From: Phyto melanocephala
Taxonomy: Eukaryota; Arthropoda; Insecta; Diptera; Rhinophoridae
Length of the DNA stretch: 64,000 nucleotides
Direction of reading: 5' to 3'
Assembly: GCA_941918925.1 (NCBI GenBank)
Contig: OW799237.1
Location: 72,737,126 to 72,801,125, forward strand
Under the pieces are notes generated by a model that was not told the DNA's origin, made no database searches, and saw nothing but the letters and a program-made list of their open reading frames with translations. Position 1 is the first letter of the stretch. Every line of letters begins with the position of its first letter. This document shows, piece after piece, positions 22,666 through 33,559 of this stretch. The translations under genes were made by a program, and so were the position numbers.

Positions 22666-23525
22666 AGATTATTGTGTTATTGATTGTGTTAAAGTTACAA
22701 GTGTGAAACTAATTACATATAAAAAAAACAATACATACGCGTCGCGCAAACGTGGTAGTTTTTTTATACATAATTGTTTCGAAAAGTTTGTCAACGGACA
22801 TTGGCAAATGCACGCATGTATCAAGTGTCTCACATGGAGACAAGTGCCACATACACACATACATACATTTACATTCATACATATGTATGTTAATGCGTCG
22901 TTAGTAGTCTATGTTTGGTTGTTGTCATACATAACAAAATCAAAAATTCTGAATAAATTCTAAACAAAAGTGTTTGTGTTTAAAAGAATTTCCTTAAAGA
23001 ACAAAATAATGAATTTACTACGTCTTAAATTATAAAGAAAAGTTTCCATGAAACAGTAAACAAACTTGTTATATATATATACATACACACATACATATAT
23101 TGATACATATGTGAGAGTGAGACAGTGATAGTGTTTTATTAAAAAAAATTAGTTAAACTTTAAAAGTTACAAATTCTAACAAGAATTACAAATTGTGAAT
23201 GTCAAACTAACATACGAGAATCTAACATACGATCTAATTAGAAATAAAATCAGTGCACTTCAAACTAAATTTGAAAAGAATCTTATATAAAATCAAACAA
23301 GAATTAAACAATTGAACAATAATAATCAGTTCACATTTAACGAAAATAAAAATCTGTGTTTTAAACTAGTTTCAATATAAAATTTATAAAGTTAAACAAA
23401 AATCATAAGTGCGTTTAAATTAAATTTCGGTACAAATTTGTGTTTTAATTTGCAAACATTAAAATCAATAATATCAAAATTAATTTCCTACTGAAACTTT
23501 TATTATAAAATCTTATATATTCAAA
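22666..23525 (+). other. leader of BEL copy 1
   Basis: An 860-bp untranslated leader between primer site and gag, with CA/TA simple repeats at about 22,850-22,890 and 23,070-23,100. No coding sequence. Confidence 0.6.
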
Positions 23526-24407
23526 ATGGAACAATTAAAGAAGAAACGCACACAATTGAAAAGGTCAATTACAAGATTGTATAACTTTATCGCTGCACAA
23601 AATGCTAATTACAATGAGATTAAGGTACGTATCGATGAACTTGAAAATATTTTCAGAAAATACGGAAACATTCAAGATGAGATTGATATTCTATGCCATG
23701 ACGATCTTGAAATTCGAAAAGAGGAAGCATATCGTATTGAAATTGAGGAAATGTTTTTCAATGCTAAATCTATATATTCATCGCTTACTCAAGAAAATTT
23801 AGATAGTACAGTAGTAGAAGGAGCAGCAGCAAGTACTCCACAACAGAACAATGATTTGACATCATTACTGCAAACAATGTCAGCTACTTTGACATCTGTC
23901 GTTAATCTTCAGTCTTCTAGCATAAATGAATCAAACAGCAACAATAATGTACACATTCGCTTGCCACATATTGAGATCCCAGATTTTGATGGAAATTTAT
24001 CTGATTGGATTAGATTCAGGGATTTGTTTAATGCCATGATAGATGCTAAAACAAATTTATCAAACGTTGAAAAATTAGAATATCTACAGACAAAGTTGAA
24101 AGGCGAAGCATCGTCAATAATAAAACATTTAACTCCTACAAATGATAATTATAGAATAGCTTGGGATCTTGTTAACAAAAAGTACGATAGACCAGATAAA
24201 ATAAAGGAAACATATATCCGACTGTTAGTAGCTCAACCTTCAATTAAAAATGGTACCTTATCTGAAATAAAACAATTTTATAATAACACGATTGAGTGTT
24301 ATAATGCCCTTACTGTTCTGTATGAATCTGTGAGTTCATGGGATCCCCTGTTGATGTTTTTAATAAAAGAGAAACTAGATCGTGAGACAATCACGTCAAC
24401 AAACTGA
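23526..24407 (+). pseudogene. gag: BEL copy 1 gag, N-terminal part
   Basis: The ATG at 23,526 opens a 293-codon frame. An N-terminal charged, helical segment (residues 1-90, KKKRTQLKRSITRLYNF) precedes the capsid-type domain (DUF1759 of BEL gags) from about residue 145: LPHIEIPDFDGNLSDWIRFR, LEYLQTKLKGEASSIIKHL and ELV-like WDLVNKKYDRPDK. This matches gag proteins of BEL/Pao elements that package the RNA. The frame runs off at residue 293 (ITSTN, stop) because a one-base change near 24,385 moves the reading into the frame of the next entry. The capsid is therefore intact but separated from the zinc knuckles. Confidence 0.88.
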
Positions 24408-25692
24408 AGGTGAAAATCAAACGTTTCAAAAACTGTTAGAGTTTTTAGAAAGTCGTGTTTTAGAATTGGGAAATTTAGAAATACCATCCCATTCATCAAA
24501 GTTTAAAAAGGTTAACAAATTAATTACAATGACGTCAACAACGCAATCATGTACTGTTTGTAAAAAAGATCACTTTCTGTTCGCGTGTCAGCAATTTAAA
24601 TATTTTGATATTGAAAAACGTAGAAATGTTGTTCGCAAAAGTGGTTTATGTTTTAACTGTCTTAAGGAAAAACATTTTTCTAAAGATTGCAAGTCTGGTT
24701 CATGTAAAACATGTGGTTTAAAACACAATACATTACTACACGTTAATACAACTCGATTAGCAGGCAACGGCCAGCCGAAAAGTGAAGATAATAGCTTACC
24801 ATCAATTATAGTTAACTCAAGTCATCAGGATTCTACACAACAAACTACAATTTTGCCAACAGCAGTAATAATGGTACGTGGTAGAGACAGCAACTTACAA
24901 CCTTGCAGGGCTCTTATAGATACTGGTGCCCAATCAACGCTTATTTCAGAAGCTTGTGTTCAACGTCTTAAGTTAGTTAAATTACATGACAAGACAGTAT
25001 TATATGGTGTTGGTGGTAATAACACAAGTCATACTAGAGGAAAAGTTCAAGTCGAAATATTTGCTAAAAAGAACAATAGAACAATTTTAGTCCAAGCTTA
25101 TTGTCTTTCAAACCTTACACAATACATTCCGTCAATAAAAATTGTAAATCAAGATCTCAAATACTTCCAAAATTTAGAACTTGCAGATCCTGCTTATTGC
25201 AAACCAAATCGTATCGACGTTATATTAGGAACAGACGTATTTCCTTATTGCATTTTAGGTGAAAACGTATCATATCCGTCAGGTTCTCCAATAGCGCTTA
25301 GCACCATCTTCGGCTGGGTGATTATGGGAAATGTCAACAAACAACCTGAAAGATCAATTCTTGTAGCGCATTCATTTAATGGCTTAGATGAACAACTTCA
25401 GCGTTTTTGGGAGACTGAGGAGTGTAATATTGAGACAAAACTTTTAACTCCAGATGAAGAAAAGGCGGAACAGCATTTCAAGGATAATGTTCGGAGACAA
25501 CCAGATGGCAGATACATGGTAAGACTTCCCTTCAAAGCTAATTATTTTCAACTTGGTGAATCGAAAACAGCCGCGATGCGAAGATTGGAATCAATGGAAC
25601 GTCAATTTTGTAAAAAGATTGATCTCAAGGTCGAGTTTCATAAATTCATGAACGAATACATACAGCTCGATCACATGGAAAACCTCCAGTGA
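24382..25692 (+). pseudogene. BEL copy 1 gag C-terminus and aspartic protease
   Basis: Open continuation in the next frame; the first codon is GTG and not a true start. It carries the end of the gag capsid (KLLEFLESRVLELG), then Cys/His zinc motifs at residues 57-69, 90-103 (CFNC....H....C) and 108-120. The retropepsin follows with catalytic DTGAQ at 180-184 in RALIDTGAQSTLIS, and the BEL-type post-protease region VILGTDVFPYCILGE and STIFGWVIMG. The end leads towards the reverse transcriptase (MRRLESMERQF, EYIQLDHMENL). It terminates where one base seems lost near 25,690; the protein continues in the next frame. Confidence 0.88.
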
Positions 25693-26009
25693 ATTCTAAA
25701 CAACAAATTTACTACATGCCACATCATGCAGTCTTGAAGCCGTCTAGTGCCACAACTAAATTACGTGTTGTCTTCGACGCATCATGTAAAAGTTCAAACA
25801 ACACATCTTTAAATGACCATCTGCTAGTCGGACCTACAGTTCAAAATGATTTGTACAGTATTTTATTGAAGTTTCGTAAGTACGAAATAGGATTTATAGC
25901 TGACATCGAGAAGATGTATAGGCAAGTGCTTATGCATCCAGATGACAGGTCTTATCAATGTATTTTTGGCGCAATTCACCAAAGGACTATCCTACTACTT
26001 ATCAACTAA
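25689..26009 (+). pseudogene. BEL copy 1 reverse transcriptase, first part
   Basis: Starts in phase after the lost base (the GTG at 25,689 is not a real start). YYMPHHAVLKPSSATTKLRV and VFDASCKSSNNTSLNDHLL are the fingers region of BEL reverse transcriptases, and GFIADIEKMYRQV holds the first catalytic aspartate (AD). The frame breaks at QCIF, where a T appears to be missing from a T-run at about 25,963. The enzyme continues in the next frame with FWRNSP. Follows protease directly, as in other BEL polyproteins. Confidence 0.88.
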
Positions 26010-26620
26010 ATACTGTTACATACGGAACGGCATCGGCTCCATTTTTAGCCACACGTACGCTAATGCAGGTAGCTTTTGACAACTCGGAAGAATTTCCTGC
26101 AGAGTCAAATGAAATCCTTAACCATTTCTACGTCGACGATTATATGTCATCCGCTCCTGATTTGGCAACCTCAATTGCACTTCATACAGCCCTTTGTTCA
26201 ATTCTATCAAATTCTGGTTTCAACCTTCGTAAATGGTCCACTAATTCGACTAATCTGTTGAAAAATATTGATCCTGAAAACCGGGCACATTCATCGGATA
26301 TGATAATAGATTATTCAGAAACAGTAAAAACTCTAGGACTTCTATGGAATACTTCATCCGATTCCTTTCGATACAGTGTACATTTTGAGCCACTCACGGG
26401 AAGCATAGTCACAAAACGTCACGTACTATCAGAAATTTCAAGAATTTTCGATCCAATTGGTTGGCTTTCTCCAGTCCTAATTAAGATGAAAATTTTTATG
26501 CAAAAACTCTGGTTCGAAGGTGTTAGTTGGGATGAAGAATTACCAAGTATGCTGAAAGCTGAATGGCTACAACTACGACAACATATGGAAGACATTAAAA
26601 ATCTGCAAATCCCTAGATGA
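25958..26620 (+). pseudogene. BEL copy 1 reverse transcriptase, second part
   Basis: TYQLNTVTYGTASAPFLATR, then NHFYVDDYMSS with the catalytic YVDD at residues 58-61, then GFNLRKWSTNS, KTLGLLWN and SRIFDPIGWLSPVLIKMKIF (thumb/connection of BEL pol). The frame ends at a TGA at 26,618-26,620 in the context IPR, stop, INYNAGDRIELHGF. The family normally has tryptophan there, so a single TGG to TGA change explains the stop. The same frame then stays open through RNase H and integrase. The catalytic residues themselves are all present. Confidence 0.9.
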
Positions 26621-28672
26621 ATTAATTATAACGCTGGTGATCGTATCGAACTACATGGATTTGCAGACTCGTCAGAAGTAGCTTACGCTGCTGCTATTTA
26701 CATTCGTGTCATCAAATCAAATGTTTATACTACTACAAGTCTACTATCAGCTAAAACAAAAGTAACTCCGATTCGACAAATAACACTTCCACGCTTGGAA
26801 CTTTGCGCTGCTTATCTCATGGCAAAATTAATGGTCAAAGTTAAGAAAGCTTTGGAGATGCAAGACGTACTGACATTTGGATGGACTGATTCAACAGTCG
26901 TATTAGCATGGTTAAGTGATCATCCCAGGCGGTGGAAGACATTCATTGCAAACAGAACTTCTTATATAATCAACATCATACCCGCGTGTCAATGGAATCA
27001 TATTACATCAAAGGAAAATCCAGCAACCTTGGCCACACGTGGTATTTCGTCATCCAAAATCATCGGCAATAGTTTGTGGTGGAAAGGTCCGCAAATATTA
27101 AGAAACTTTTCAAATAGGTCAGTAACAACGGAAACAACTATTCCAGAAGATATTGATATGGAGGAGCGTAAAGTAATAGCTACAACTGTACCTGTTAGGC
27201 AAACGGATTTGTTTACTTTATTTTCGAGTTACAACATGTTGCTTCGAATAACTGCTCTAATATTACGTTTTGCTGGTAATTGCAAAAACAAACTTGAACG
27301 AAAGATTGGTTTCATTGATACTACAGAACTACAGAATGCTCACAAGATATTGCTGAGAAAGGCTCAACAAGACTCATATGCAACAGAAATTCGACAGTTA
27401 ACGGCAGACATTCAGATTCCTTCAGGAAATAAGCTAGCTAGTCTAACTCCATTCCTCGATGACAATGGTATCATGCGAGTAGGTGGTCGTCTTGAAAATG
27501 CATCTATAAGTTATGATCAAAAGCATCCGTATATTCTTCACAAGAATCACACTTTTACACAACTCATTGTACGTCATTATCACATAAAGCATTTACATGC
27601 CGGAAACCGTCAACTACAATACTTGTTGGGATTGAAGTACTGGATTCCAGAAGTATCACAAATCGTTAAGAGAACAGTCTACCAATGCACAACATGTATG
27701 CGGTTCAGACAAAAAACGTATCAACAACGTATGGGAGATCTTCCTACTTGCCGTTTGCAGCCAGGCGCAACATTCTTATACGTCGGAATTGACTTTGCCG
27801 GACCATTATTCGTAAGATCGTGGAAAGGGCGTGGGTCCAAGAAGTACAAATGCTGGTTAGCTGTATTCGTTTGCCTAAACACGAAGGCAATCCATATTGA
27901 AGCAGTAACAGATTTGTCTACACAAGCATTTTTAGCATCATTACGCCGTTTTACTTCCAGACGTGGAAAACCTCTGCACATTTATACTGACAATGGCACC
28001 AATTTTGTTGGCTGTAATCAACATCTGAAGGAGATATATGATTTTCTTCATAAAAGTTATTCCTTCATTCATAAGGAAATGACCAACGAATATATACAAT
28101 GGCATTTCATACCTCCATCAGCACCAAACTTCGGTGGAGTCTGGGAAGCAGGTGTAAAATCTGTCAAGTTCCATCTAAAACGTGTTTTAGGCAATTCTTC
28201 TATAACATATGAAGAGCTGTCCACAGTCCTTTGTCAAATTGAATGCTGCCTGAATTCTCGCCCATTATGTCTGAAATTTGAAGGTGACATCGATCCATTA
28301 ACACCAGCACACTTTTTAATACTTCGGTCCATGAAGTCAATTCCAGATGAAAATTTAATCGACATCAACGTTAATCGACTCAGCAGATGGCAATACATAC
28401 AAAGCCTAGTACAACAATTCTGGTCCAAATGGTCAACAGAATATCTCAGCCAGCTTCAACAACGTCCTAAATGGCGACACAAAATTCAAAATTTAAAAGT
28501 TAATGACATAGTTCTCCTTAAAGAAGATTATCTTCCTCCTACACAATGGCTAATTGGAAGAGTAACCATCACCCATCCTGGTAAAGACGATATAGTCCGA
28601 GTGGTTACAATTAAAACCGCAAAGGGTCTACTCAAGCGTCCAATATCTAAGGTTTGCCCCCTGTTTTTTTTT
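26621..28672 (+). pseudogene. BEL copy 1 RNase H and integrase
   Basis: Same frame as the reverse transcriptase after one stop; no start of its own. RNase H: LHGFADSSEVAYAAAIYI, TLPRLELCAAYLM and GWTDSTVVLAWL. The integrase zinc domain has HYHIKHLH and QCTTC about 30 residues later. The catalytic triad is D in VGIDFAGP, D in YTDNGTNFVG and E in GGVWEAGVKS (residues 333, 399 and 451 counted from 26,795). The C-terminal domain is DIVLLKEDYLPP..GRV and KGLLKRPISKV. The reading frame then runs through the deletion junction into the LTR remnant. No envelope is present. Confidence 0.9.
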
Positions 28673-28830
28673 TGTTTTCTAAAAGTAAGAGTCAGTTTTC
28701 TACAACGCAAAAGAACAAGTAACCTTAATACTGTACTTTAATAACATAATAAATAATAAATGAATTAATTATAACACCATCTAATTCAACCAGTGCGTTT
28801 AATTACAGTCCACTTATAAATCGCTAAACA
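28673..28830 (+). repeat. 3' LTR remnant of BEL copy 1
   Basis: 158 bp matching the last 158 bp of the 5' LTR base for base by eye. It is followed by the GTGTT duplication. The part corresponding to 22,262-22,488 is missing, and the sequence before it (GCCCCCTGTTTTTTTTT) is not a polypurine tract. Confidence 0.88.
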
Positions 28831-29515
28831 GTGTTCGAGCTCGTTTTGTGGAGATTGATCCGTCAATGGCGGTTGGTCTTTCTTGTTTCTGCGAAGACTT
28901 CTGATAAACAAAGGATTACACTAGTGAAACGAATGAGACAAATGTTTTTCCAAAAAAAAAAAAAAAAAAAAACTGCTGACCTTTTCCTTTAAATTGCTTC
29001 GAGAATAAATGACTTTTGTAGGGCTTTGCTTATGTTGGATGATCATACGGCCGACTGCTGTTTACTTTGGTACTCATGCACGTTGACCTCGATTCGCCAC
29101 CTGTGCCTTTGTCATATACAGGTTTTGAAACATTTCTTGCTCGACCGACCAATTGACACGAGCCTTTTTGAGCGATTTTCATGTAGAATATAACGCGAAC
29201 AAGTCTTCTTTTTACAGCCAAATGTTTATGTAATAGAGAATGTATGCTATCTCTTAATAACATTTAAGGTTACACCAATCTCATGATAAGTTATATGACG
29301 ATTTAGCAGTTTTATTTCACGTACAGCATCAATATTTTTCAGAATAATAATCGACTTCGAACAGCCTTCACGAAGCTCATCGTTGAGCGAACTGCGACCA
29401 CGATTGAATTCAGTAAACCATTGAAAAATTCTGATCCTTGATAAAGCCTCATCCCTACAAATCGAATTGAATTCATCGATGCACGTCGAAAGTTGTAAAA
29501 TATAATCTCATAAAT
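28831..29515 (-). pseudogene. mariner transposase, N-terminal part (split by BEL)
   Basis: On minus from about 29,515: CRDEALSRIRIFQWFTEFNR, GRSSLNDELREGCSKS and NIDAVREIKLLNRHITYHEI, the paired helix-turn-helix part of mariner. Then HKHLAVKRRLVR (linker), VYDKGTGGESRSTCM (family: YDIVTGDESWIY; the catalytic D is replaced, GGES instead of GDES) and RKTNRH, a stop, RINLHKTSSNT. The last words are the second aspartate region LHHDNASSHT, here damaged. The sequence stops at the BEL 3' LTR and resumes at 22,261. An 18-base A-run (T on the minus strand) at about 28,953-28,972 interrupts it. Inactive. Confidence 0.87.
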
Positions 29516-31236
29516 ATGTTTACGACTTAATTAATTTTATGGCCGAAATGAATTCTTCAATCAACTGTAAACAACACAAAATGCTCTTGTACGTCAAAAC
29601 GTTCTGAGTATACATTTGTGTTTTCAAAAATATCAAACTCAACTATAGCAATGTCAGTTGTCAGATTGCAGTACTAGAGTTGCCCAATCCCAAAATATAA
29701 AGGGCAACCCTCATAACAAATATTTAAATAAGCGATCCCTAAGCAGGACATTGGTATATTATGCATTTTCTCTCAAATATTTCATTCTCTCTCTCTCTCC
29801 CGAGAACCTTTCTTGTTTGTATATCTGATAGTCCAATGTGAACTAGTTCGCATTTTTGTATGCATGCATGTTAAGCGTTTAACTGCTGACCGTTTTAATT
29901 TCAGAAACTTATGTGATATTTCAAGATTTAGGCTACCCATGTTCATCAGTTTATTAACAGCAGAGGTTTTTACACTTTCTGACGTGTTTCTTTATCGCCA
30001 AAAGTTTAAGTTAATTTTGCTTCCTCTCAAAGCTGATTATATTATTTTGATCTAATAGATGGAAGATTCAGATTTTCAGACACCAATCTTCGATCCATCT
30101 ACATATATAAAGATCAGTACCTTGAACACAAAAGTATTAAAATTGAGAAATATTATCAGGCAATTATAAGTCCACATCTTAAATTCGCCACAATCTAATA
30201 AATCGCTTGTGACACGGCGAACTCAGTAAGCAATCCATAAAAGTTTTAGAACAGCTAATAAAGTAAATACATTTTTAAAAAAATAAATCATTAAATATCT
30301 TAACGTAAATAAGAATAACTTTTGGAATGCCTCAAAACAATATCTATTTTTTTTGTAATAAGACGTAGTTTTGTTGCAATGTTTTGAAAATGAGTTAACT
30401 GTCAAATAAAATAAAAAGTTTTTTTTATCTGGCTGGCAACTTGTTTTAAAACTTCTATTCATCTAAGGATTTTCGACAGCATATCTTATTCTAACTGCTC
30501 CTTCTTATTTCGATATGTTTTATTTTATCTCAATCTGCTTTATGAGCTGTCTCTTATCATTTTGATATTGACTCGTTATCGTGCTTAGTTCAACATAAGT
30601 TTTTGTCATCGTATGACTATGAAAACAAACAATTTAAAGTGCAACTTTTTTCTAATTCAATATTTTGACGTTGTAGTGAAGCAAATGCATAGTGCTGTTT
30701 ATGGAGTAGTAAATATGTAGTAGTATGTAGTTAAAAAGAAAAGTTTCGTGTTAAAAGTTTGACGCTCATAGGAAGTTTCACATATAAAATTCTTACACAT
30801 GTACATCATGTATGTATCCCAACATACAATGTTGTGTTGTCTGAGTATTGAACGCGAACTTCTAAATTTCTGTCTAAATTTCATTTATTTATTAAATTTA
30901 TTTATCATTTTAAATTCGCATCCTAAATAACAGTGTTATTTCCTGACAAGATTTCTATCGTAAAGAGACCAAAAATTTTACTTGCAAATAATATTACTAT
31001 TTACGCTTGATAAAAATCATTGGATTTGTCAGATTAAAAAATACAAATTTATATTATTTTCATTAAATAAAATATCGGTTTACTGTCAATTTTGGAGGTT
31101 ACACAATTTTGAAACAAAGCAAAACTTTTAAGGGATGGGTTTAAATTTGAACCAGCGGTTCTTTCGAATCTGGCAATATTAATGTAATTCTATTCTGTCA
31201 CAAAATTCAGTATACATATTATCTCCGCTGAACGAA
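29516..31236. other. non-coding stretch
   Basis: No gene recognised. The first 100-150 bases should include the 5' end of the split mariner. TTGCCCAATCCC..AAAGGGCAA at 29,682-29,705 is a weak hairpin. A CT-run lies at 29,788-29,800. Confidence 0.5.
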
Positions 31237-31866
31237 ATGAATCGATTTAGGCTTGAGCAACGCTGGGATTTACTGGAAATTTATTTGCCAAAAAAAGACA
31301 ATTGGTCGAAAAAAGCAAAAAAAATGTTGTACAAAAGCTCCTTTTCATCTTGGTGGGTACATTAATAAGCAAAATTACCGTATTCGGGGGTCAGAAAACC
31401 AGAATATGGTCATTTCGAGTGACTGTTTGGTACAGCTTGTGGAGCGGAGGTATTATTTCTTTGAAAATGAGGACGGCGGACCATTACGGTCAATGGAGAC
31501 ACTTATCGCACTATGATAACCGATTTCTTTGTGCTCGATCTTCATGGCATTAATGTGAATGGTTTTTGGTTTCAAAATAATGGTGCAACTTGCCACACAT
31601 CTCTTGACACAATCGATTTTTTGCGTTCAAACAATAAATGACCGTCAAAAAGCTGTCGTTTGACACTGTAGCACTATTTTCTATAGGATGCCGTTACAGA
31701 CAACTATTATGCAGACAAACCAGAGACAATAAATTATTTGAAGGCTAAAATTCGTGATGCTATTGCCGAAATACAACAACATACACTCGAAAATTAGTCA
31801 AATCGAATGGGGTACTGGGAGGCCAGCCACAGCAGCCATATTAATGAAATAAAATTTCATTTCTAA
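31237..31866 (+). pseudogene. mariner-family transposase, degenerate
   Basis: From ATG 31,237: MNRFRLEQRWDLLEIYLPKK, the N-terminal helix of this mariner group, then an abrupt jump to the catalytic domain (FHLGGYINKQNYRIRGSENQ). It continues over several frames with VTVWYSLWSGG, DLHGINVNGFWF, QNNGATCHTSLDTIDFL (second catalytic motif with D changed to N), YYADKPETINYLKAKIRDAI and SNRMGYWEASHSSHINEIKF to a stop at 31,864. About 100 residues between helix-turn-helix and catalytic core are absent. The QNNGATCHT substitution alone would remove activity. Confidence 0.85.
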
Positions 31867-33325
31867 CCGGAACAATTGTGCTTCATAATAAAAAATAAAT
31901 TGGAAAAAATTTCAAACTATTTGGGATTTATTTTAAAATTTTAAAATTTAAATGGTGCACCCGTTACATTGTCATAGTTGTCCTAAGTTTCTGTGCAGGG
32001 TTTTCAGATTTTTGGACCAGTTGCATAATTGATGTAACAAAAATTGAAAACAGAAAATAACATGAATTTCGCATAAGATTTCTGACAAAATCCATTAATT
32101 ATATTATACTGGCTAAATATGCGCTACTTCGCTAGTGCAGTTCTTACTATTTCTTGACTACTCAAGTTAATTTTTAATTAAAAATAATATTATGCAAATG
32201 TCTTTGATATTTTTCTTTTACCAACATCTTATCTTATTTTTCAAAAGTTTAGAATATTGAAATTCAAATAATTAATGATATTATTATTGTAAAAATATAA
32301 AAAATAAATACTGATATCGAGTTTGAAAAATAAGTCAACAAGAACTAAATAATTTTTCGTGCAATTTATGAAAACTTCTTTCTCTGATTAATTTTATTTA
32401 GAATAATTAAAAGTTTAAAAAGTAGATCAGTGCTTCTTAGTTTCAAAAATTTAGATTTTTAAATTCAAATAATGCAAAAATTTCTACTAAAATAAAAAAA
32501 GTAACATTTTGGCTTTCTTTATATTATTCAATGTCAGCTTATTTTAATGGTACATAATTTAAGAATTCTATGTAAATTTATTTTAAAACGTAAAAATACC
32601 AAAAAGCGCCATAAAAAATGAAAACAATTAACTTTTTGGTCCCACTTTGGATCAATAATTACTAATTTGAAGAATGTTCAGAAACGTAGAAAATACAGAA
32701 AGTAACATAAAAATAATAATAAAAAAAAAAAGATTTAATGGTCGATATTTCGTAATTCTAGCTTCGTAAGCGTTTAAATTATAAGAAGTACAATAAAAAA
32801 AAAGAATATTTTTTTTTCAGCCATAACATTTTCAGTCTCACTTTGTATCAATTATCGCTAATTTCGAAACTCTAGCTCCATAAACGTTGAAAATACATAC
32901 ATAAAGTAACACAAAAACAGAAAAAGTACTTTCTTGGGTTTTTCATATCAATGTACGAATTCGAAGTTTAAAATTTTAAAATATTTTTAACAACAAAAAA
33001 ACCAAACAAATATACTCTTTTCTGCCTAAAACTAAATATGTTCTAAGAAGTACCAAACTCCTTCCTTTCTACCCCGTTAAGAATATGTTTCCAAGTTTTA
33101 CTGAATTGCATAATTTTTCACGCCTGGCGATGAAGACCCTATTACAGTATTTTTCCGAATTGGCCCTGTAATTAGGAATTATACACATTTTCCCCCTTTT
33201 TAATATCTTTTTTGTTTTTCTAAATGTTTCAAAAAATTTCAACTAAATAACTGTTAGATAAGATTTGTTATATTTTATTCGACCTTTTTACTATAAATTA
33301 AATTTAAATTATTTAATAAGGCTTG
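31867..33325. other. AT-rich stretch with a two-copy degenerate repeat
   Basis: No gene. Two related blocks of about 90 bp start at 32,630 (TTTTTGGTCCCACTTTGGAT) and 32,825 (CATTTTCAGTCTCACTTTGT). Each ends in AAAGTAACA(T/C)AAAAA, so an old tandem duplication is likely. At 33,100-33,215 a less AT-rich segment (CACGCCTGGCGATGAAGACC) ends at TATACACATTTTCCCCC, which on minus looks like a purine tract followed by TGTGTATAA. It may be a fragment of another LTR element. Confidence 0.45.
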
Positions 33326-33329
33326 AGGT

Positions 33330-33505
33330 TGTGGTTAATATACACAAAATAAAATTATTCCGACTTCAACTATTTATTTTTTAGAAAATCCAAAAACAAT
33401 TAATTTTATTGAGGAAAAATATTTGTAATCAAAATCAAAATTACTAGATGTATTATAATAAAAAAAAACAAAGTACAAAATTAAAATATGTTGTTGAGTA
33501 CCACA
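33330..33505 (-). repeat. 3' LTR of the Gypsy element
   Basis: On minus it starts TGTGGTACTCAACAACATAT and ends GTATATTAACCACA, so the 6-bp ends TGTGGT/ACCACA are inverted. It is preceded by a purine tract and followed by the target duplication AGGT. Confidence 0.82.
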
Positions 33506-33559
33506 TTACCCCCTTTCTAGTTTAATCTGATTTAAACGATATGATTTTAAGTGATTTTA

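Larger units (their letters stand above)
22262..28830 (+). mobile_element. BEL/Pao LTR retrotransposon (copy 1)
   Basis: A 6.6 kb element on plus, with a 385-bp 5' LTR (TGTTGCGG ... CGCTAAACA), primer binding site, gag-pol remnants and a 3' LTR that keeps only its last 158 bp. Those 158 bp look identical to the end of the 5' LTR. A deletion removed the end of the internal region, including any polypurine tract, plus roughly the first 226 bp of the 3' LTR, joining at a T-run. Gag-pol has three frameshifts and one in-frame stop. The identical LTR parts suggest fairly recent insertion, yet the coding region is already damaged. Inserted in a mariner with a GTGTT duplication. Confidence 0.9.

Noticed and set aside
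26795..28741. 648-codon frame as an independent gene starting at 26,795
   Set aside because: The first codon is TTG inside RNase H, and the same frame is open back to the stop at 26,620. It is part of pol.
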